Below are positions 1 through 12,104 of a DNA stretch of 64,000 nucleotides, one piece after another. Origin of the DNA: Sipunculus nudus (taxonomy: Eukaryota; Annelida; Sipuncula; Golfingiida; Sipunculidae); contig CM049310.1 in the NCBI GenBank assembly GCA_026874595.1, forward strand, positions 7,440,001 to 7,504,000. The letters run 5' to 3'. Position 1 is the stretch's first letter. Every line of letters begins with the position of its first letter. The notes under the pieces were generated by a model. It made no database searches. It was not told the origin of the DNA and saw nothing but the letters and a program-made list of their open reading frames with translations. The position numbers and the translations under genes are program-made.

Positions 1-829
1 GAATTCCCATTCTTTATGCAAGAAATTTTATGATGGAGTACATATTCATATTCGTATTTAAATACAATTGCACAGTTTTCACCAAACAATGATGTTGAGA
101 ATCCAGAATATACAAAATTCACACCTTTAAATAATATTCATAAGTACCTGGTTTTATGGCTTTTATTTATATTTAAAAAAATAAATGTAATATATTCATT
201 TTGGACTGATTTCACATCAATGTACACACTAATCACAGTAGAAATCTAGATTACTATTATCAACTGCATCTTTGTCTATCATTAATTTCCTTCATATGAT
301 CTTTAATGATTAGTAATGAATAATATGATTTACCTTTTTATCATTAAAATTGAACTGAAAAATACCATAGGTGACTGCATGGTGTTATTTGGAATACATG
401 ACATTCTATCCATCGATATAAGATTCTTATATCATCAGTAACTGCAAGTTAATTTCCTCTTATTATAAACTAACAAATTCCTTTTCTATTTTTCTTTAAT
501 TTGTTATTAAAAACCAATAAAAAATTATTAATTTATTGTTTATTGTTATGCTGTTGGTTAAAACTACTAGATGAGTTGGGTCGGACACCTGGATCAACTG
601 TGGCTGGCCATACGCTGCCAGGCTGCCCCAGTGTATGTCTCACCTCAAGCATGCATAATTTGCTGAAAGTTCAACAAGGTCAACATACAGGTGACTCAAG
701 AGGGGCTGGAGAGAGTCAAGGTCTAACATGGTCTCATAAAAACATTAATAAAAGCTACAATTTTTGGCCAATTTCTTTCAGCTTTCTATACTAAAAAGCT
801 GAAATCCTTATGTGTGCAAGATATGAAAA
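1..829. other. AT-rich DNA without recognisable gene
   Basis: I see no supported gene here. One open frame at 501-794 begins at TTG and has no family resemblance, repeat structure or splice context that would support it. The stretch around 570-730 is less AT-rich than its surroundings but I cannot assign it. Confidence 0.5.
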
Positions 830-1262
830 TTATATCAACAGTGCTCACAGGAAACAAACGTGCTATGGTCAATATTGGGCAAAATTTAAGGTACTAATTT
901 TATATTTATACTAATAACTTATAAAATTTGAAAAATTCAGAACTAATTTTGGGTATTCAATTGAATCTTGATTAAATAATGTTACATCCCTGACAAAAAA
1001 TCTCTATCTTCAGCAATCCCCTTGTTAAGGGAGTAAATATATTTCTTGATTTTTTACAAAGTGCATTATGTTTGGGCCCATAACTTAAAACAAGGCCTAC
1101 AGGCTTAATGCGAACATATGCAAAGTTTGGGAGTATGAATGGAGGATTATTTTTAAAATTTAATATTGATCCTTTTAAGTCCTGCATATCTACCTTAGTC
1201 ATTATGATTTCAGCAAAATGGACATTTCGGACCTGCAAGTTTCAGACTAGGACATTTTAAAA
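830..1262. repeat. Decayed dispersed repeat
   Basis: Two parts recur elsewhere in the window in the same orientation. The part from about 830 to 1085 resembles 16420-16665 (a shared 'cacaggaaa...acgtgc' start, a 'gggcaaaatt' core and 'gcattatgtttggg' near the end). The part from about 1090 to 1262 is nearly identical to 50399-50512 joined to 55207-55262. The second match is split by the LTR-2 retrotransposon, so this copy preserves the empty target site (ATTAT at about 1200-1206). Confidence 0.75.
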
Positions 1263-1267
1263 CTAGA

Positions 1268-1305
1268 ATATGGGTAGTCGACAAGCGACTATGTGTATCC
1301 GCAGA
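1268..1305 (+). repeat. Left terminus of tandem-repeat-bearing dispersed element (copy E1), with hairpin
   Basis: A 6-bp perfect hairpin (TAGTCG, loop ACAAG, CGACTA; 1275-1291) is followed by TGTGTATCCGC. The same hairpin-plus-GTATCCGC block occurs at 55280-55305 and 59870-59900, each time shortly upstream of the 280-bp satellite. It therefore marks the left end of a dispersed element. The complete copy at 59861-61312 ends on the right in a second hairpin that contains GTATCCGC and its complement. Confidence 0.65.
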
Positions 1306-1378
1306 AATCACAGTGATACAGTTGAAGTGAGGCAAAGATTAAGTGGCAAGGGTAATAGAATGAGGTGCGTTTCATATT

Positions 1379-3080
1379 AGCATGGATGTCTGCAGCGTAA
1401 ACGTGAATGTAGGTGGTGCCACCTGTCATAAAATCGAGAAAATTGTCCAGGATGTATAAACCTGCAATATTTCAGGTGAATAAGTCAAACCACTGCTGAG
1501 ATATGAGCAATTTTATCCCAAGGCAGATGAACAGATGGACGCTGTGCATAAATGGTTGCAGGTGGGCGCCACCAGTTTTGCCCATGATGAAGAGCTATGT
1601 GAGATCTATACACATGCAAAATTTTGGCCAAATCGTTCAAACGATTCCCGAGATATGAGCTTGGATGTATGCACAGTAAATGTGAATGTAGGTGGCGCCA
1701 CCTGTCATAAAATCGAAAAACTGGCTAGAATGTATAAACCTGCAAAATATCAGGTGGATAAGTCAAACAACCACTGCTGAGATATGAGTGATTTTATCCA
1801 AAGGCAGATGAACAGATGGATGCTGTGCATAAATGGTTCCAGGTGGCGCCACCAGTTTTGCCTATGATGAAGGGCTATCTGAGATCTATACACATGCAAA
1901 ATTTTGGCCAAATCGTTCAAACGATTCCCGAGATATGAGCTTGGATGTATGCACAGTAAATGTGAATGTAGGTGGCGCCACCTGTTATAAAATCGAGAAA
2001 GCTGTCCAGGATGTATAAATCTGCAAAATATCAGGTGGATAAGTCAAACAACCACTGCTGAGATAGGAGTGATTTTATCCCAAGGCAGATGAACAGATGG
2101 ATGCTGTGCATAAATGTTTGCAGGTGGCGCCACCAGTTTTGCCTATGATGAAGAGCTATGTGAGATCTTATACACATGCAAAATTTTGGCCCAATCGGTC
2201 AAACAGTTCCAGAGATATGAGCTTGGAAGTCTGCAGAGTAAACGTGAATGTAGGTGGCGCCACCTTTCAGAAAATCGAGAAAACTGCCCAGGATGTATAA
2301 ACCTGCAAAATATCAGGTGGATAAGTCAAACCACTGCTGAGATATGAGTGATTTTATCCAAAGGCAGATGAACAGATGGGTGCTGGGCATAAATGGTTGC
2401 AGGTGGCGCCACCAGTTTTGCCTTTGATGAAGGGCTATTTGAGATCTATACACATGCAAAATTTTGGCCAAATCGGTCAAACGATTCCCGAGATATGTGC
2501 TTGGATGTATGCACAGTAAATGTGAATGTAGGTGGCGCCACCTGTTATAAAATCGAGAAAGCTGTCCAGGATGTATAAACCTGCAAAATATCAGGTGGAT
2601 AAGTCAAACAACCACTGCTGAGATAGGAGTGATTTTATCCCAAGGCAGATGAACAGATGGATGCTGTGCATAAATGTTTGCAGGTGGCGCCACCAGTTTT
2701 GCCTATGATGAAGAGCTATGTGAGATCTTATACACATGCAAAATTTTGGCCCAATCGGTCAAACGGTTCCAGAGATATGAGCTTGGAAGTCTGCAGAGTA
2801 AACGTGAATGTAGGTGGCGCCACCTTTCAGAAAATCGAGAAAACTGCCCAGGATGTATAAACCTGCAAAATATCAGGTGGATAAGTCAAACCACTGCTGA
2901 GATATGAGTGATTTTATCCAAAGGCAGATGAACAGATGGGTGCTGTGCATAAATGGTTGCAGGTGGCGCCACCAGTTTTGCCTTTGATGAAGGGCTGTCT
3001 GAGATCTATACACATGCAAAATTTTGGCCTAATCGATCAAACGGTTCCAGAGATATGAGCTTGGATGTCTGCAGAGTAAA
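1379..3080 (+). repeat. 280-bp dimeric satellite array 1
   Basis: About six tandem units of 278-281 bp. Each unit carries the 12-bp palindrome GGTGGCGCCACC twice, spaced alternately about 128 and 152 bp apart. The two halves are themselves related: both read palindrome, then TGCAAAATTT, then GTCAAAC, then GAGATATGAG at matching positions. The unit is therefore a dimer of an ancestral monomer of about 140 bp. Short open frames of 61-78 codons recur in each unit, but unit length is not a multiple of three and the frames do not join. I read the array as non-coding. It is interrupted on the right by the LINE. Confidence 0.9.
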
Positions 3081-3420
3081 CATTTTTTTTTTCTCCTCCT
3101 TTTCTTTCTCTTTATGATGTCTCAGAATATTGATTTTATTTTTTAAAGACCTTTCTGTCATCATCGACATCATTAAAAAGAAATCACAAGGTTACATTGC
3201 AGATCACAATATTTACAAATACAAACTATACAAAATATGTAAGTTACAAAAACATTCACATCTTAACTACTTATGTATATGATTCCAGAAACCTCAAATT
3301 TAACCATGACTTATGTAAGTAACATGTCTGTCAGAAGTTATGAATTATAATAGAAGAGGCTATATAATCACGTGTTCTAGTGAAGTTTGACATAAATTAG
3401 GGTACATGGATAAAAAATAT

Positions 3421-6400
3421 TTAGTTAAAGCCCTTTTTCCCAATAAGCGGGAGTATCGGTTTCCATTTTTTCTCATGTAAAACATATTTATTAGCTTTTT
3501 TAATATTAATGAGTTTTTTTATGAATAAGTTCAATGACGGAGGCACCAAGTTTAATCTATTAATAAAGACAATGAATTTGTACAACAACAAAATTAAATT
3601 TATAATGTTTTGGTGTTCAGCTTCACCTACACCCAAATACATTATTTTTGGGCTTAGAACTGGCATTGTTATTTTTCCCTTTTCAGTCCAACACTTTATT
3701 CTTAAATAAAACGTGACTGATATATGACACTCACAGAACAAGTGATGAACAGATTCATTGGAAATAAAACAAAAAGAACACCTCTTTGTATTAACGATGT
3801 TCCATTTATATAGATTCACATTTACTGCAAGTATATTATGTAGAAATCTGAAGTGAAACTGTCTGAGGTACATGTCCAAGGTTGTTCTGTAAACAAGAGC
3901 AACAGCCTGTTGCAAATTAAAAAAATCGTATTTGTTTAGCAGTTTTTCTCCATTTGTAGGTACTGAAACTATCTTCGTTAAAATTCTGTCGTATATACTC
4001 CTGAATGAAACGTTCTTCAAATCTAAAATAACATCTTTGAAAGCAATTACATTACGCTTTTGTACTAACATATCCCTAGATGTTATACCTTGGTCATCAA
4101 TCATATTCACCCATTTTTTGGGGATAGCTTTTCGCAATGCCATCCAGTGTATGTAAAAGTTACAATAATTTCTACGGTCCTTCGACATGATTTCACTTAA
4201 TTTCCTTTTTTCACCACTTGTATTATACAAATCATATATATATTTTATACCAAGTTCATCAAAATATCGAAAGTAAACCGACTTGCCTCCAAACTTAATA
4301 TATTTATTATTCCAGAGTTTTTGTGATAAAACAGTTTTAACCAGAACAGGTTCTCCTGAGGTAAAGGACTACCATATGTGAAAACTGCGCCTATAAAAAT
4401 CCGGTAGTCCTCCTCTGAATACTACAGGGTCATTATTACTACCAATATTTCTTATGCCATCAAACGATTTTAAATAAAAGTTAAGTATTACAGAGTATTT
4501 TTCGGTATTCTCAGAAATGATTTTCTTAATCCACATTAATCTTTGTGTTTCTATGGTCGTTTCAAGACCAGGCATCCTGATATCCCCATTATCATAACCA
4601 CTAATCATGACATTATATTTTAGTTTTGGTTTTCTCCCGTTCCATATAAATTCTGTCATCGCGTCTTTTACTGATTTGATGAATTCTTTCGGTGGTTCTA
4701 AAACATTGGTTAATAAGTAAGTTTTGAAATTCCTAAAGACTTTAAAATCGTATTTCTACCAAATATAGTCAAGGAACGTTGTTTCCATATGTTTAGAAGT
4801 GTTCTCATTTTTCCAAGCACTCTATTGAAATTTAACATGTTCGATAAGTTCTTGTCATTAGTATACCATAATCCAAGGATTTTCAATGCATCTGTTGTCA
4901 AGTCAACCTATTTGAAACCGTCTAAGGTTTCATTAATAACATACTTTGCCATCCATGCGGCTTCACATTTATCCTGATTCAGATAATCTCGTGAATTTCT
5001 TCAAAACAGTACATAAAACATTCATGGAATTTATGTCTTTTAGAAAATACGTGGTATCATCCGCAAATATATACATTGTTTTATCTCGTTCCCGTTAATA
5101 GTAATTCCTTTTATATCAACAGATTGGCGTACCATTATTGCCAATATTTCAATAGCTAATACAAACAGGTACGGCGCTAGAGGATCCCCTTGTCTAGTCC
5201 CCTTTGCCACTTTTATGTAACCTGTTGTATAACCGTTATTTATAATGCAGCTTTGAACATCTGTGTGGAGGGGTTTGACCCATCCGATAAAACTTTCTCC
5301 AAAGCCAAACTTTTTTAACACACTGAACAAATAATTATGACCAATCGAATCAAATGCAGCTGCAAAATCCACTGCGAACAGTATATGTGGCTTATTTTCT
5401 TGGATACAGTAGTTAACAATATCACTAATTATTCCAATTGTTTCATTTATATTCCGACCGGGCACAAAGGCTGTCTGATCCGTATTTATTAAATTAGGGA
5501 GAACTGCTCTGATACGGTTCGCCATAACTTTACTTATTATTTTACAGTCTACATTGACCAAACTGATAGGTCTCCAAGATGATAGTAAGCGATTATCTTT
5601 ACCTGTTTTTTCAATTAAGGTCACAACTGCTTGCCTTTGACAAGGAGTGAGTTTCCCTTCTTTAAAACATTTATTTAAGCATAGAACTAAATCACTACCG
5701 ATCAAATCAAAGAATTTTAAGTAGAACTCTTTCGTTAGTCCATCGTTTCCAGGAGATTTATTATTTTTCATTTGCTTAAGAACATGTAAAATCTCGTTTT
5801 GCGAGACAGGACCCTCGCAGCTGGCTGCCTCATCTGGAGTTAATTTTGGGATGTTCATACTTGATAACAATTCATGACACTCTTCCTTAGACAGACAGTT
5901 ATTACTCTTATATTTATTTTCATAAAACCTTTTTAGTTCAGCCAATATTAATTTTGGTCACTGATCTCTTTCTCGTTACATAACATTTTTCGTATTGTGG
6001 ATTTAGTTTTATTTCTTTTCTCCAAGTTTCAAAAATATTTCGTGTTACGTTCTCCATGTTCAAACCAATTAACTCTGGATCTTATTATATGACCATCTGT
6101 TATTCTATCATTGTAGGACTCAAGTTCCCGTTGGATTATTTCACATTCATGCAAGGAAGATACACTTTGAGCTTCCGTCAATCGTTTTTCCAGTATGTGT
6201 TATTTCTGTTTTTCTTTCTGGCGTTTCCTTTTAGAGAAACAGATAGAAAATTCTCTAATTTTAAATTTAAGATATTCCCACCATTTTGTAATGTTTTCAA
6301 TGTTTTCATATTCTTTTTTCCATCTTTTGATATTCTGTCATAGTTCTAATACATAATCTGTATCGTCAAGTAGCGATACATTAAATTTCCAGTGGGACGG

Positions 6401-7103
6401 ACCATGTTTAACCATATGGGACGGAGAAAAATTACATTTAACAGCGCCGTGATCAGTTGATATTGATGAAAAAATATCCACTTGGTTTACTTGACTGTTT
6501 AAATCGCTTGATATAAAGATATAATCGAGCCTCCTTTTCATACTGGGACTCATACTACTCCAAGTAAACTTCTCCTTTGTCGGATTCCTTACCCTCCAAA
6601 TGTCTATTAAACTATACATCTGCATAATATTGTTCATGGTTTGAATAGACTTAACCTTCGGGTGATAATTTCCACCTTCTGTATCAGATCGAGTGAAACA
6701 AAAATTGAAATCTCCGCCCCAGATTATTTTAATATCATTACCCAGATCAAAATTCGTTATTTTTTCAGAAATGCCATTTAAATATGCAACTTGACCATTT
6801 TCAGTGTTTGGTGCATACGTATTTATAAATAAGAATTGTTGACCATTTAAATTCGCTCTCAAGAAGAGACTTCGTCCCTCCTGATCATTCTCCACAATAA
6901 TATCCGTACAGTCTAAGTATTTACCGACAAGTATGGCAACTCTTTTAGACTGGTTTGTACCATGAGAATAATAAATAACTCCCTGCCATTCCTTTCTCCA
7001 CGAATATTCATCACTTTTTAAACTGTGGACTTCTTGTAATCTTCCTCCTTTTCCTGTACCCTCGCAACCCTCTTACATTTAGGGTAATAACTGAGAAACC
7101 AGA
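3421..7103 (-). pseudogene. LINE ORF2: endonuclease-reverse transcriptase, broken
   Basis: This would encode the protein that nicks target DNA and copies the element RNA. Reading starts near 7103 with an AP-endonuclease start containing 'LNVRGLR'. A gap of a few dozen bases follows, then 6895-6338 gives the rest of the endonuclease, with 'WGGDFNF', 'RRLDYIFIS' and 'TDHGAV'. Frame 5945-5040 carries the RT fingers and palm ('SPGNDGLTKEFY', 'SWRPISLVN', 'DFAAAFDSI', 'GTRQGDPLAPYLF'). The catalytic FADD motif lies at about 5045-5075 but one frame over. Thumb and connection pieces follow at 4901-4710 and 4659-4369. Frame 4230-3421 ends with a Cys-x2-Cys...His-x4-Cys cluster ('RCSFCF' to 'HHLFCECH') typical of L1/Tx1. 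At least four frame breaks are visible. Confidence 0.9.
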
Positions 7104-7683
7104 CATAAATAATTACTGATGAAGATAAAGTAACCCCTCTGCATATCTGCTTTGTCTTTGTTCTCTTAATAAGATTGAACTATTTTTTGCATTTAACTCC
7201 TGTGACAGGCATTTTGTCCTTACACTATAAATCACCATGTTTTGTGATATTAATGATTGCATAAGTAGTATGATTGCAATGGTGAACACAATTAATAGCA
7301 TAAATGTTAGTGTAGCCATGAAAAGACACTTGGCGATAATCGAGGTAACTCCCAAAAAAGTCCAAACAGGACAGAATTCCGGAATCTTATTCGGAATTCA
7401 AATAAGATGTCTAATCTTAAAGATAGATAAAAAATTTGGGGCACGAAATGGTTGACTGGCTCCGATGTTTATTATAAGGTATGAAGAGTAGTTCTTCTTT
7501 ATATTGGCTATTGGATTTTATTGTTAATACAGAATATTTTAAAAAGAATGTTAATTATATGTATATAATCCATTTATTATTTTATGATATTCAGCACATA
7601 TATAACAATCTTAAACTCTCATATCAACAACAATAACATGATTTACAAATGGTTATTTCAAATCCAGTATGAATGTACCCGCT
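7104..7683 (-). other. LINE inter-ORF spacer
   Basis: The stretch between LINE ORF1 and ORF2. It contains one open frame of 80 codons (7355-7113, minus) with a hydrophobic stretch of about 25 residues near its start. I find no relation to LINE proteins and treat it as spacer. It is AT-rich and otherwise featureless. Confidence 0.5.
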
Positions 7684-9124
7684 TTAAACAGGGCAGGCTG
7701 CTTTAGATTTCAGAGTACTAACAATCGGCGTGGAGGCCATCTGAGGGAGATTACAGATGGCCTCACTGTACGTTGCCGGGGGGTCTTGTTCCAGGTGTTC
7801 AGACCATGCCTGTAGTTTGCGCGGGCTCGTGAAACGGTGCGTCTTGGATGCCTGGTCCCTTGTGAACAAAACTCATCGATGGTCCAGCAGTCTTTAACGA
7901 GATTGTCACGCTTGAGACGTAATCCTGACTGCAACATGCCTAATCGTGTTCGCGTTAAGTCCTCATTGACATAGATCCCTTTCGTTCTCTCACCTGACAT
8001 TTTAAGCTTGGATTTTGCCTTCATCACTAACTCTTTTGTTTTGTGTGAATGGAACTTGACCAGGATTTGTCTGGGTTTATTATGTAATCCTGGTCGCCCA
8101 ACTCTGTGGGAGCGCTCTATGTCTCTATGAGAAAGTTCCAGTCCCATGTGATCTCTGGCCATTTTTACAAACATACTTTCTGTGTCCTCATCGTTCTGTT
8201 CAGTCCATAAATTAACAATGCGAACAGAGTTTCTTCTTGAATACTGTTGCTGTTGATCCAGCTCCTCTTTCATATTAACAACAGAGTCCTCAAGCTGTAC
8301 TACCCGATTTGAGAGTTCATCGATTTTTTGTTCATACACTGTGAGTCTTTGTTCAACCACAGGCGCTTGAATCGCTATTTGTGTTGATATTGGCTTAAAT
8401 ATCCCAGATTACTATTTCCATCATTATCAACCAATCAGGTGTTAGGTTCCAGGGGGAATCCTTACTGCTGACCAAGATACATGGGGATTTCCTTGTTTGG
8501 GGTAACAGCTGCTTAATGGATGCATACTAGTTACAAATAAGAGCTCATTACAAGTGGTACACTGTGTGTATTGGAATTGTTGATGCTTTTATAGAAAGAA
8601 GAACTGGCCATTTAACGACTGTAAGTTTCTTCCCTCGAAAATCTTTGAAATATTTGGGAATTTCAATTGATTTCTTGTGTTATCGCCTACCCGTCCGCAG
8701 ACTTGGATGCCGGCCTTGTGTATTTATTAAATTAACAAGTACCGGCAAGCGATATATCATGGTTTAAAGCTCATTAAACGGCAGAGGATTGCTGTTAAGG
8801 TAAATTGAACACTATTTAATCCAATATCAACACAAATAGCGATTCAAGCGCCTGTGGTTCAACAGCTGCATCAATTATATTTTTTAGTGTTGTTTGTACA
8901 GATTCACAAGTTAAGGCTTGAGTAAAAAACAAGGTAAATTTGTCTGAATCCTCAATTATAATAGGAGCTTTGTCGTCCTTAAATTCTAAACTAGCTGGAG
9001 GATCGTCATAGGATGATTCAAGTCCTAATCTACTCATATTGGTACGTTTTTTGTCCTGATATTTAATTGAAGAATCCCCAGATGAGTCACTCAAGATTCT
9101 CTTTTGTGAAGGTGTACCTGCCAT
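7684..9124 (-). pseudogene. LINE ORF1 RNA-binding protein, split by a MITE
   Basis: ORF1p of L1-like elements coats the element RNA. The start is ATG at 9124. The first 87 or so codons (to 8864) form a polar, low-complexity N-terminus. The frame is then cut by a 499-bp MITE (8358-8856). Across that insertion the frame resumes exactly at 8357, with a heptad-rich coiled coil ('QKIDELSNRVVQLEDSV') followed by an RRM-like start ('RRNSVRIVNL'). A further frameshift near 7865 separates the last 60 residues, which read in another frame down to 7684. The ORF was clearly intact across the MITE site before that insertion. Family assignment is firm. Confidence 0.85.
8358..8856. mobile_element. Foldback MITE, copy A (inside LINE ORF1)
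   Basis: A non-autonomous DNA element of 499 bp. The outer 36 or so bases form terminal inverted repeats beginning CACAGGCGCTTGAATCGC. It is flanked by a 7-bp target duplication GTTCAAC (8351-8357 and 8857-8863). Removing the element plus one repeat restores the LINE ORF1 frame exactly, which fixes both ends. It encodes nothing. Copies B and C are longer relatives in the opposite orientation. Confidence 0.88.
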
Positions 9125-9152
9125 ACATAGAAGGGAAAGGGTGATCTGTTAA

Positions 9153-9170
9153 GGGGGGGGGGGGGGGGGG
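9153..9170 (+). repeat. 18-base G homopolymer
   Basis: An uninterrupted run of 18 G, that is 18 C in the sense of the LINE. It lies in the LINE 5' leader 28 bases upstream of the ORF1 start. The run length is likely to be polymorphic or a sequencing weak point. Confidence 0.95.
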
Positions 9171-9433
9171 TTCTAGCATTTGTTTACAACATGGACGCCT
9201 TGACGCTTCGTTGTCAAGCAGAGTTAACCCAGGTAGAAATCAATGTTTTTTAGTAATCTTACATTTAATACATATGAACGACTCTACAGATTGTCTTCAA
9301 TATAGATAAGTTACGTGTCAAACATGAATTATATCACCTTGACCCACATATCAACTTTTTTAACTGAAAACATCGGAGCCAGTCCTTACCTGCGTGCTAC
9401 TCGATCAGCGCCATCTAGTGTCTCTCTAGAGAC

Positions 9434-9504
9434 AATATTTCAGGTGAATAAGTCAAACCACTGCTGAGATATGAGCAATTTTATCCCAAGGCAGATGAAC
9501 AGAT
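9434..9504 (+). repeat. 280-bp satellite fragment
   Basis: Satellite sequence resumes at the right edge of the LINE ('aatatttcaggtg' onward) and runs to the AACAGAT target duplication of MITE copy B. It belongs to the same array as 1379-3080 but is out of register with the left LINE flank. Confidence 0.85.
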
Positions 9505-10160
9505 CACAGGCGCTTGAATCGCTATTTGTATTGATATTGGATTAAATAGTGTTCAATTTACCTTAACAGCAATCCTCTGCCGTTTAATGAGCTTTAAACC
9601 ATGATATATCGCTTGCCGGTACTTGTTTATTTAATAAATACACAAGGCCGGCATCCAAGTCTGCGGACGGGTAGGCGATAACACAAGAAATCAATTGAAA
9701 TTCCCAAATATTTCAAAGATTTTCGAGGGAAGAAACTTACAGTCGTTAAATGGCCAGTTCTTCTTTCTATAAAAGCATCAACAATTCCAATACACACAGT
9801 GTACCACTTGTAATGAGCTCTTATTTGTAACTAGTCTGCATCCATTAAGCAGCTGTTACCCCAAACAAGGAAATCCCCATGTATCTTGGTCAGCAGTAAG
9901 GATTCCCCCTGGAACCTAACACCTGATTGGTTGATAATGATGGAAATAGTAATCTGGGATTAATCTGTCTGTTTGTCGCTTAATGGATACAGACTCGTCC
10001 GCAGACTTGGATGCCGGCCTTGTGTATCTATTATATAAACAAGTACCGGCAAACAATATAACATGGTTTACAGCTCATTAAACGGTAGGGGATTGTTGTT
10101 AAGGTAAATTGAACACTATTTAAGCCAATATCAACACAAATAGCGATTCAAGCGCCTGTA
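9505..10160. mobile_element. Foldback MITE, copy B
   Basis: A 656-bp element with long inverted arms. About 9505-9680 is complementary, with gaps, to about 9990-10160; each arm includes a 'ccggc...aaggccggcatccaagtctgcgga' type segment. The ends begin CACAGGCGCTTG and finish CAAGCGCCTGTA. It is inserted in the satellite with target duplication AACAGAT (9498-9504 and 10161-10167), the same 7-bp length as copy A. No transposase is encoded. The superfamily is uncertain. Confidence 0.88.
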
Positions 10161-12104
10161 AACAGATGGACGCTGGGCATAAATGGTTCCAGGTGGCGCC
10201 ACCAGTTTTGCCCATGATGAAGAGCTATGTGAGATCTATACACATGCAAAATTTTGGCCAAATCGTTCAAACGATTCCCGAGATATGAGCTTGGATGTAT
10301 GCACAGTAAATGTGAATGTAGGTGGCGCCACCTGTCACAAAATCGAAAAAATGTCCAGGATGTATAAACCTGCAAAATATCAGGTCGATAAGTCAAACAA
10401 CCACTGCTGAGATATGAGTGATTTTATCCAAAGGCAGATGAACAGATGGATGCTGTGCATAAATGGTTCCAGGTGGCGCCACCAGTTTTGCCTATGATGA
10501 AGGGCTATCTGAGATCTATACACATGCAAAATTTTGGCCAAATCGTTCAAACGATTCCCGAGATATGAGCTTGGATGTATGCAGAGTAAACATGAATGTA
10601 GGTGGCGCCACCTTTCAGAAAATCGAGAAAACTGTCCAGGATGTATAAACCTGCAAAATTTCAGGTGGATAAGTCAAACCACTGCTGAGATATGAGTGAT
10701 TTTATCCAAAGGCAGGTGAACAGATGGGTGCTGTGCATAAATGGTTCCAGGTGGCGCCACCAGTTTTGCCTATGATGAAGGGCTATCTGAGATCTATACA
10801 CATGCAAAATTTTGGGCCAATCGGTCAAACGGTTCCCGAGATATGAGCTTGGATGTATGCACAGTAAATGTGAATGTAGGTGGCGCCACCTGTTATAAAA
10901 TCGAGAAAGCTGTCCAAGAGGTATAAACCTGCAAAATATCAGGTGGATAAGTCAACCACCACTGCTGAGATAGGAGTGATTTTATCCCAAGGCAGATGAA
11001 CAGATGGATTCTGTGCATAAATGTTTGCAGGTGGCGCCACCAGTTTTGCCTATGATGAAGAGCTATGTGAGATCTTATACACATGCAAAATTTTGGCCCA
11101 ATCGGTCAAACGGTTCCAGAGATATGAGCTTGGAAGTCTGCAGAGTAAACGTGAGTGTAGGTGGCGCCACCTTTCAGAAAATCGAGAAAACTGCCCAGGA
11201 TGTATAAACCTGCAAAATATCAGGTGGATAAGTCAAACACTGCTGAGATATGAGTGATTTTATCAAAAGGCAGATGAACAGATGGGTGCTGGGCATAATT
11301 GGTTGCAGGTGGCGCCACCAGTTTTGCCTTTGATGAAGGGCTATCTGAGATCTATACACATGCAAAATTTTTGCCAAATCGGTCAAACGGTTCCCGAGAT
11401 ATGAGCTTCGATGTCTGGAGAGTAAATGTGAATGTAGGTGGCGCCACCTTTCAGAAAATCGAGAAACCTGTCCAAGATGTATAAACCTGCAAAATTTCAG
11501 GTGGATAAGTCAAACCACTGCTGAGATATGAGTGATTTTATCCCAAGGCAGATGAACAGATGGGTGCTGTGCATAAATGGTTCCAGGTGGCGCCACAAGT
11601 TTTGCCTTTGATGACGGGCTATCTAAGATCTATACACATGTAAAATTTTGGCCAAATCGGACAAACGGTTCCCGAGGTATGAGCTTCGATGTCTGGAGAG
11701 TAAATGTGAATGAAGGTGGCGCCACCTTTCAGAAAATCGAGAAACCTGTCCAAGATGTATAAACCTGCAAAATTTCAGGTGGATAAGTCAAACCACTGCT
11801 GAGATATGAGTGATTTTATCCAAAGGCAGATGAACAGATGGGTGCTGTGCATAAATGGTTCCAGGTGGCGCCACCAGTTTTGCCTATGATGAAGGGCTAT
11901 CTGAGATCTATACACATGCAAAATTTTGGGCCAATCGGTCAAACGGTTCCAGAGATATGAGCTTTGATGTCTGCAGAGTAAACGTGAATGTAGTGGCGCC
12001 ACCTGTCATAAAAATCAAGAAAGCTGTCCAGGATGTATAAACCTGCAAAATTTCAGGTGGATAAGTCAAACCACTGCTGAGATATGAGTGATATTATCCC
12101 TAGG
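10161..12104 (+). repeat. 280-bp dimeric satellite array 2
   Basis: Seven units of 278-280 bp, with alternating palindromes GGTGGCGCCACC at about 128- and 150-bp spacing. One copy has lost a G from the palindrome (about 11993). This array and MITE B form the first copy of a tandem duplication. Confidence 0.92.

Larger units (their letters stand above)
3081..9433 (-). mobile_element. Tx1/L1-type LINE retrotransposon, defective
   Basis: A non-LTR retrotransposon on the minus strand. Its poly-A tail appears as a plus-strand T run at 3082-3092. From there leftward in element sense lie a 3' UTR, ORF2 (7103 down to 3421), a spacer, ORF1 (9124 down to 7684) and a 5' region up to about 9433. The endonuclease, reverse transcriptase and C-terminal Cys/His motifs place it near L1/Tx1. 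It sits inside the 280-bp satellite, and both flanks are satellite, but the flanks are not in register (about 75 bp of the unit is missing) and I see no clear target duplication. Frameshifts and an inserted MITE make this copy inactive. Confidence 0.9.

Noticed and set aside
501-794. 97-codon plus frame
   Set aside because: Starts at TTG, with no recognisable content, splice sites or conservation evidence within the window.
7113-7355. 80-codon minus frame with a hydrophobic segment in the LINE spacer
   Set aside because: No relation to LINE proteins, lies in AT-rich spacer, and ends just before ORF2. It is more likely chance.
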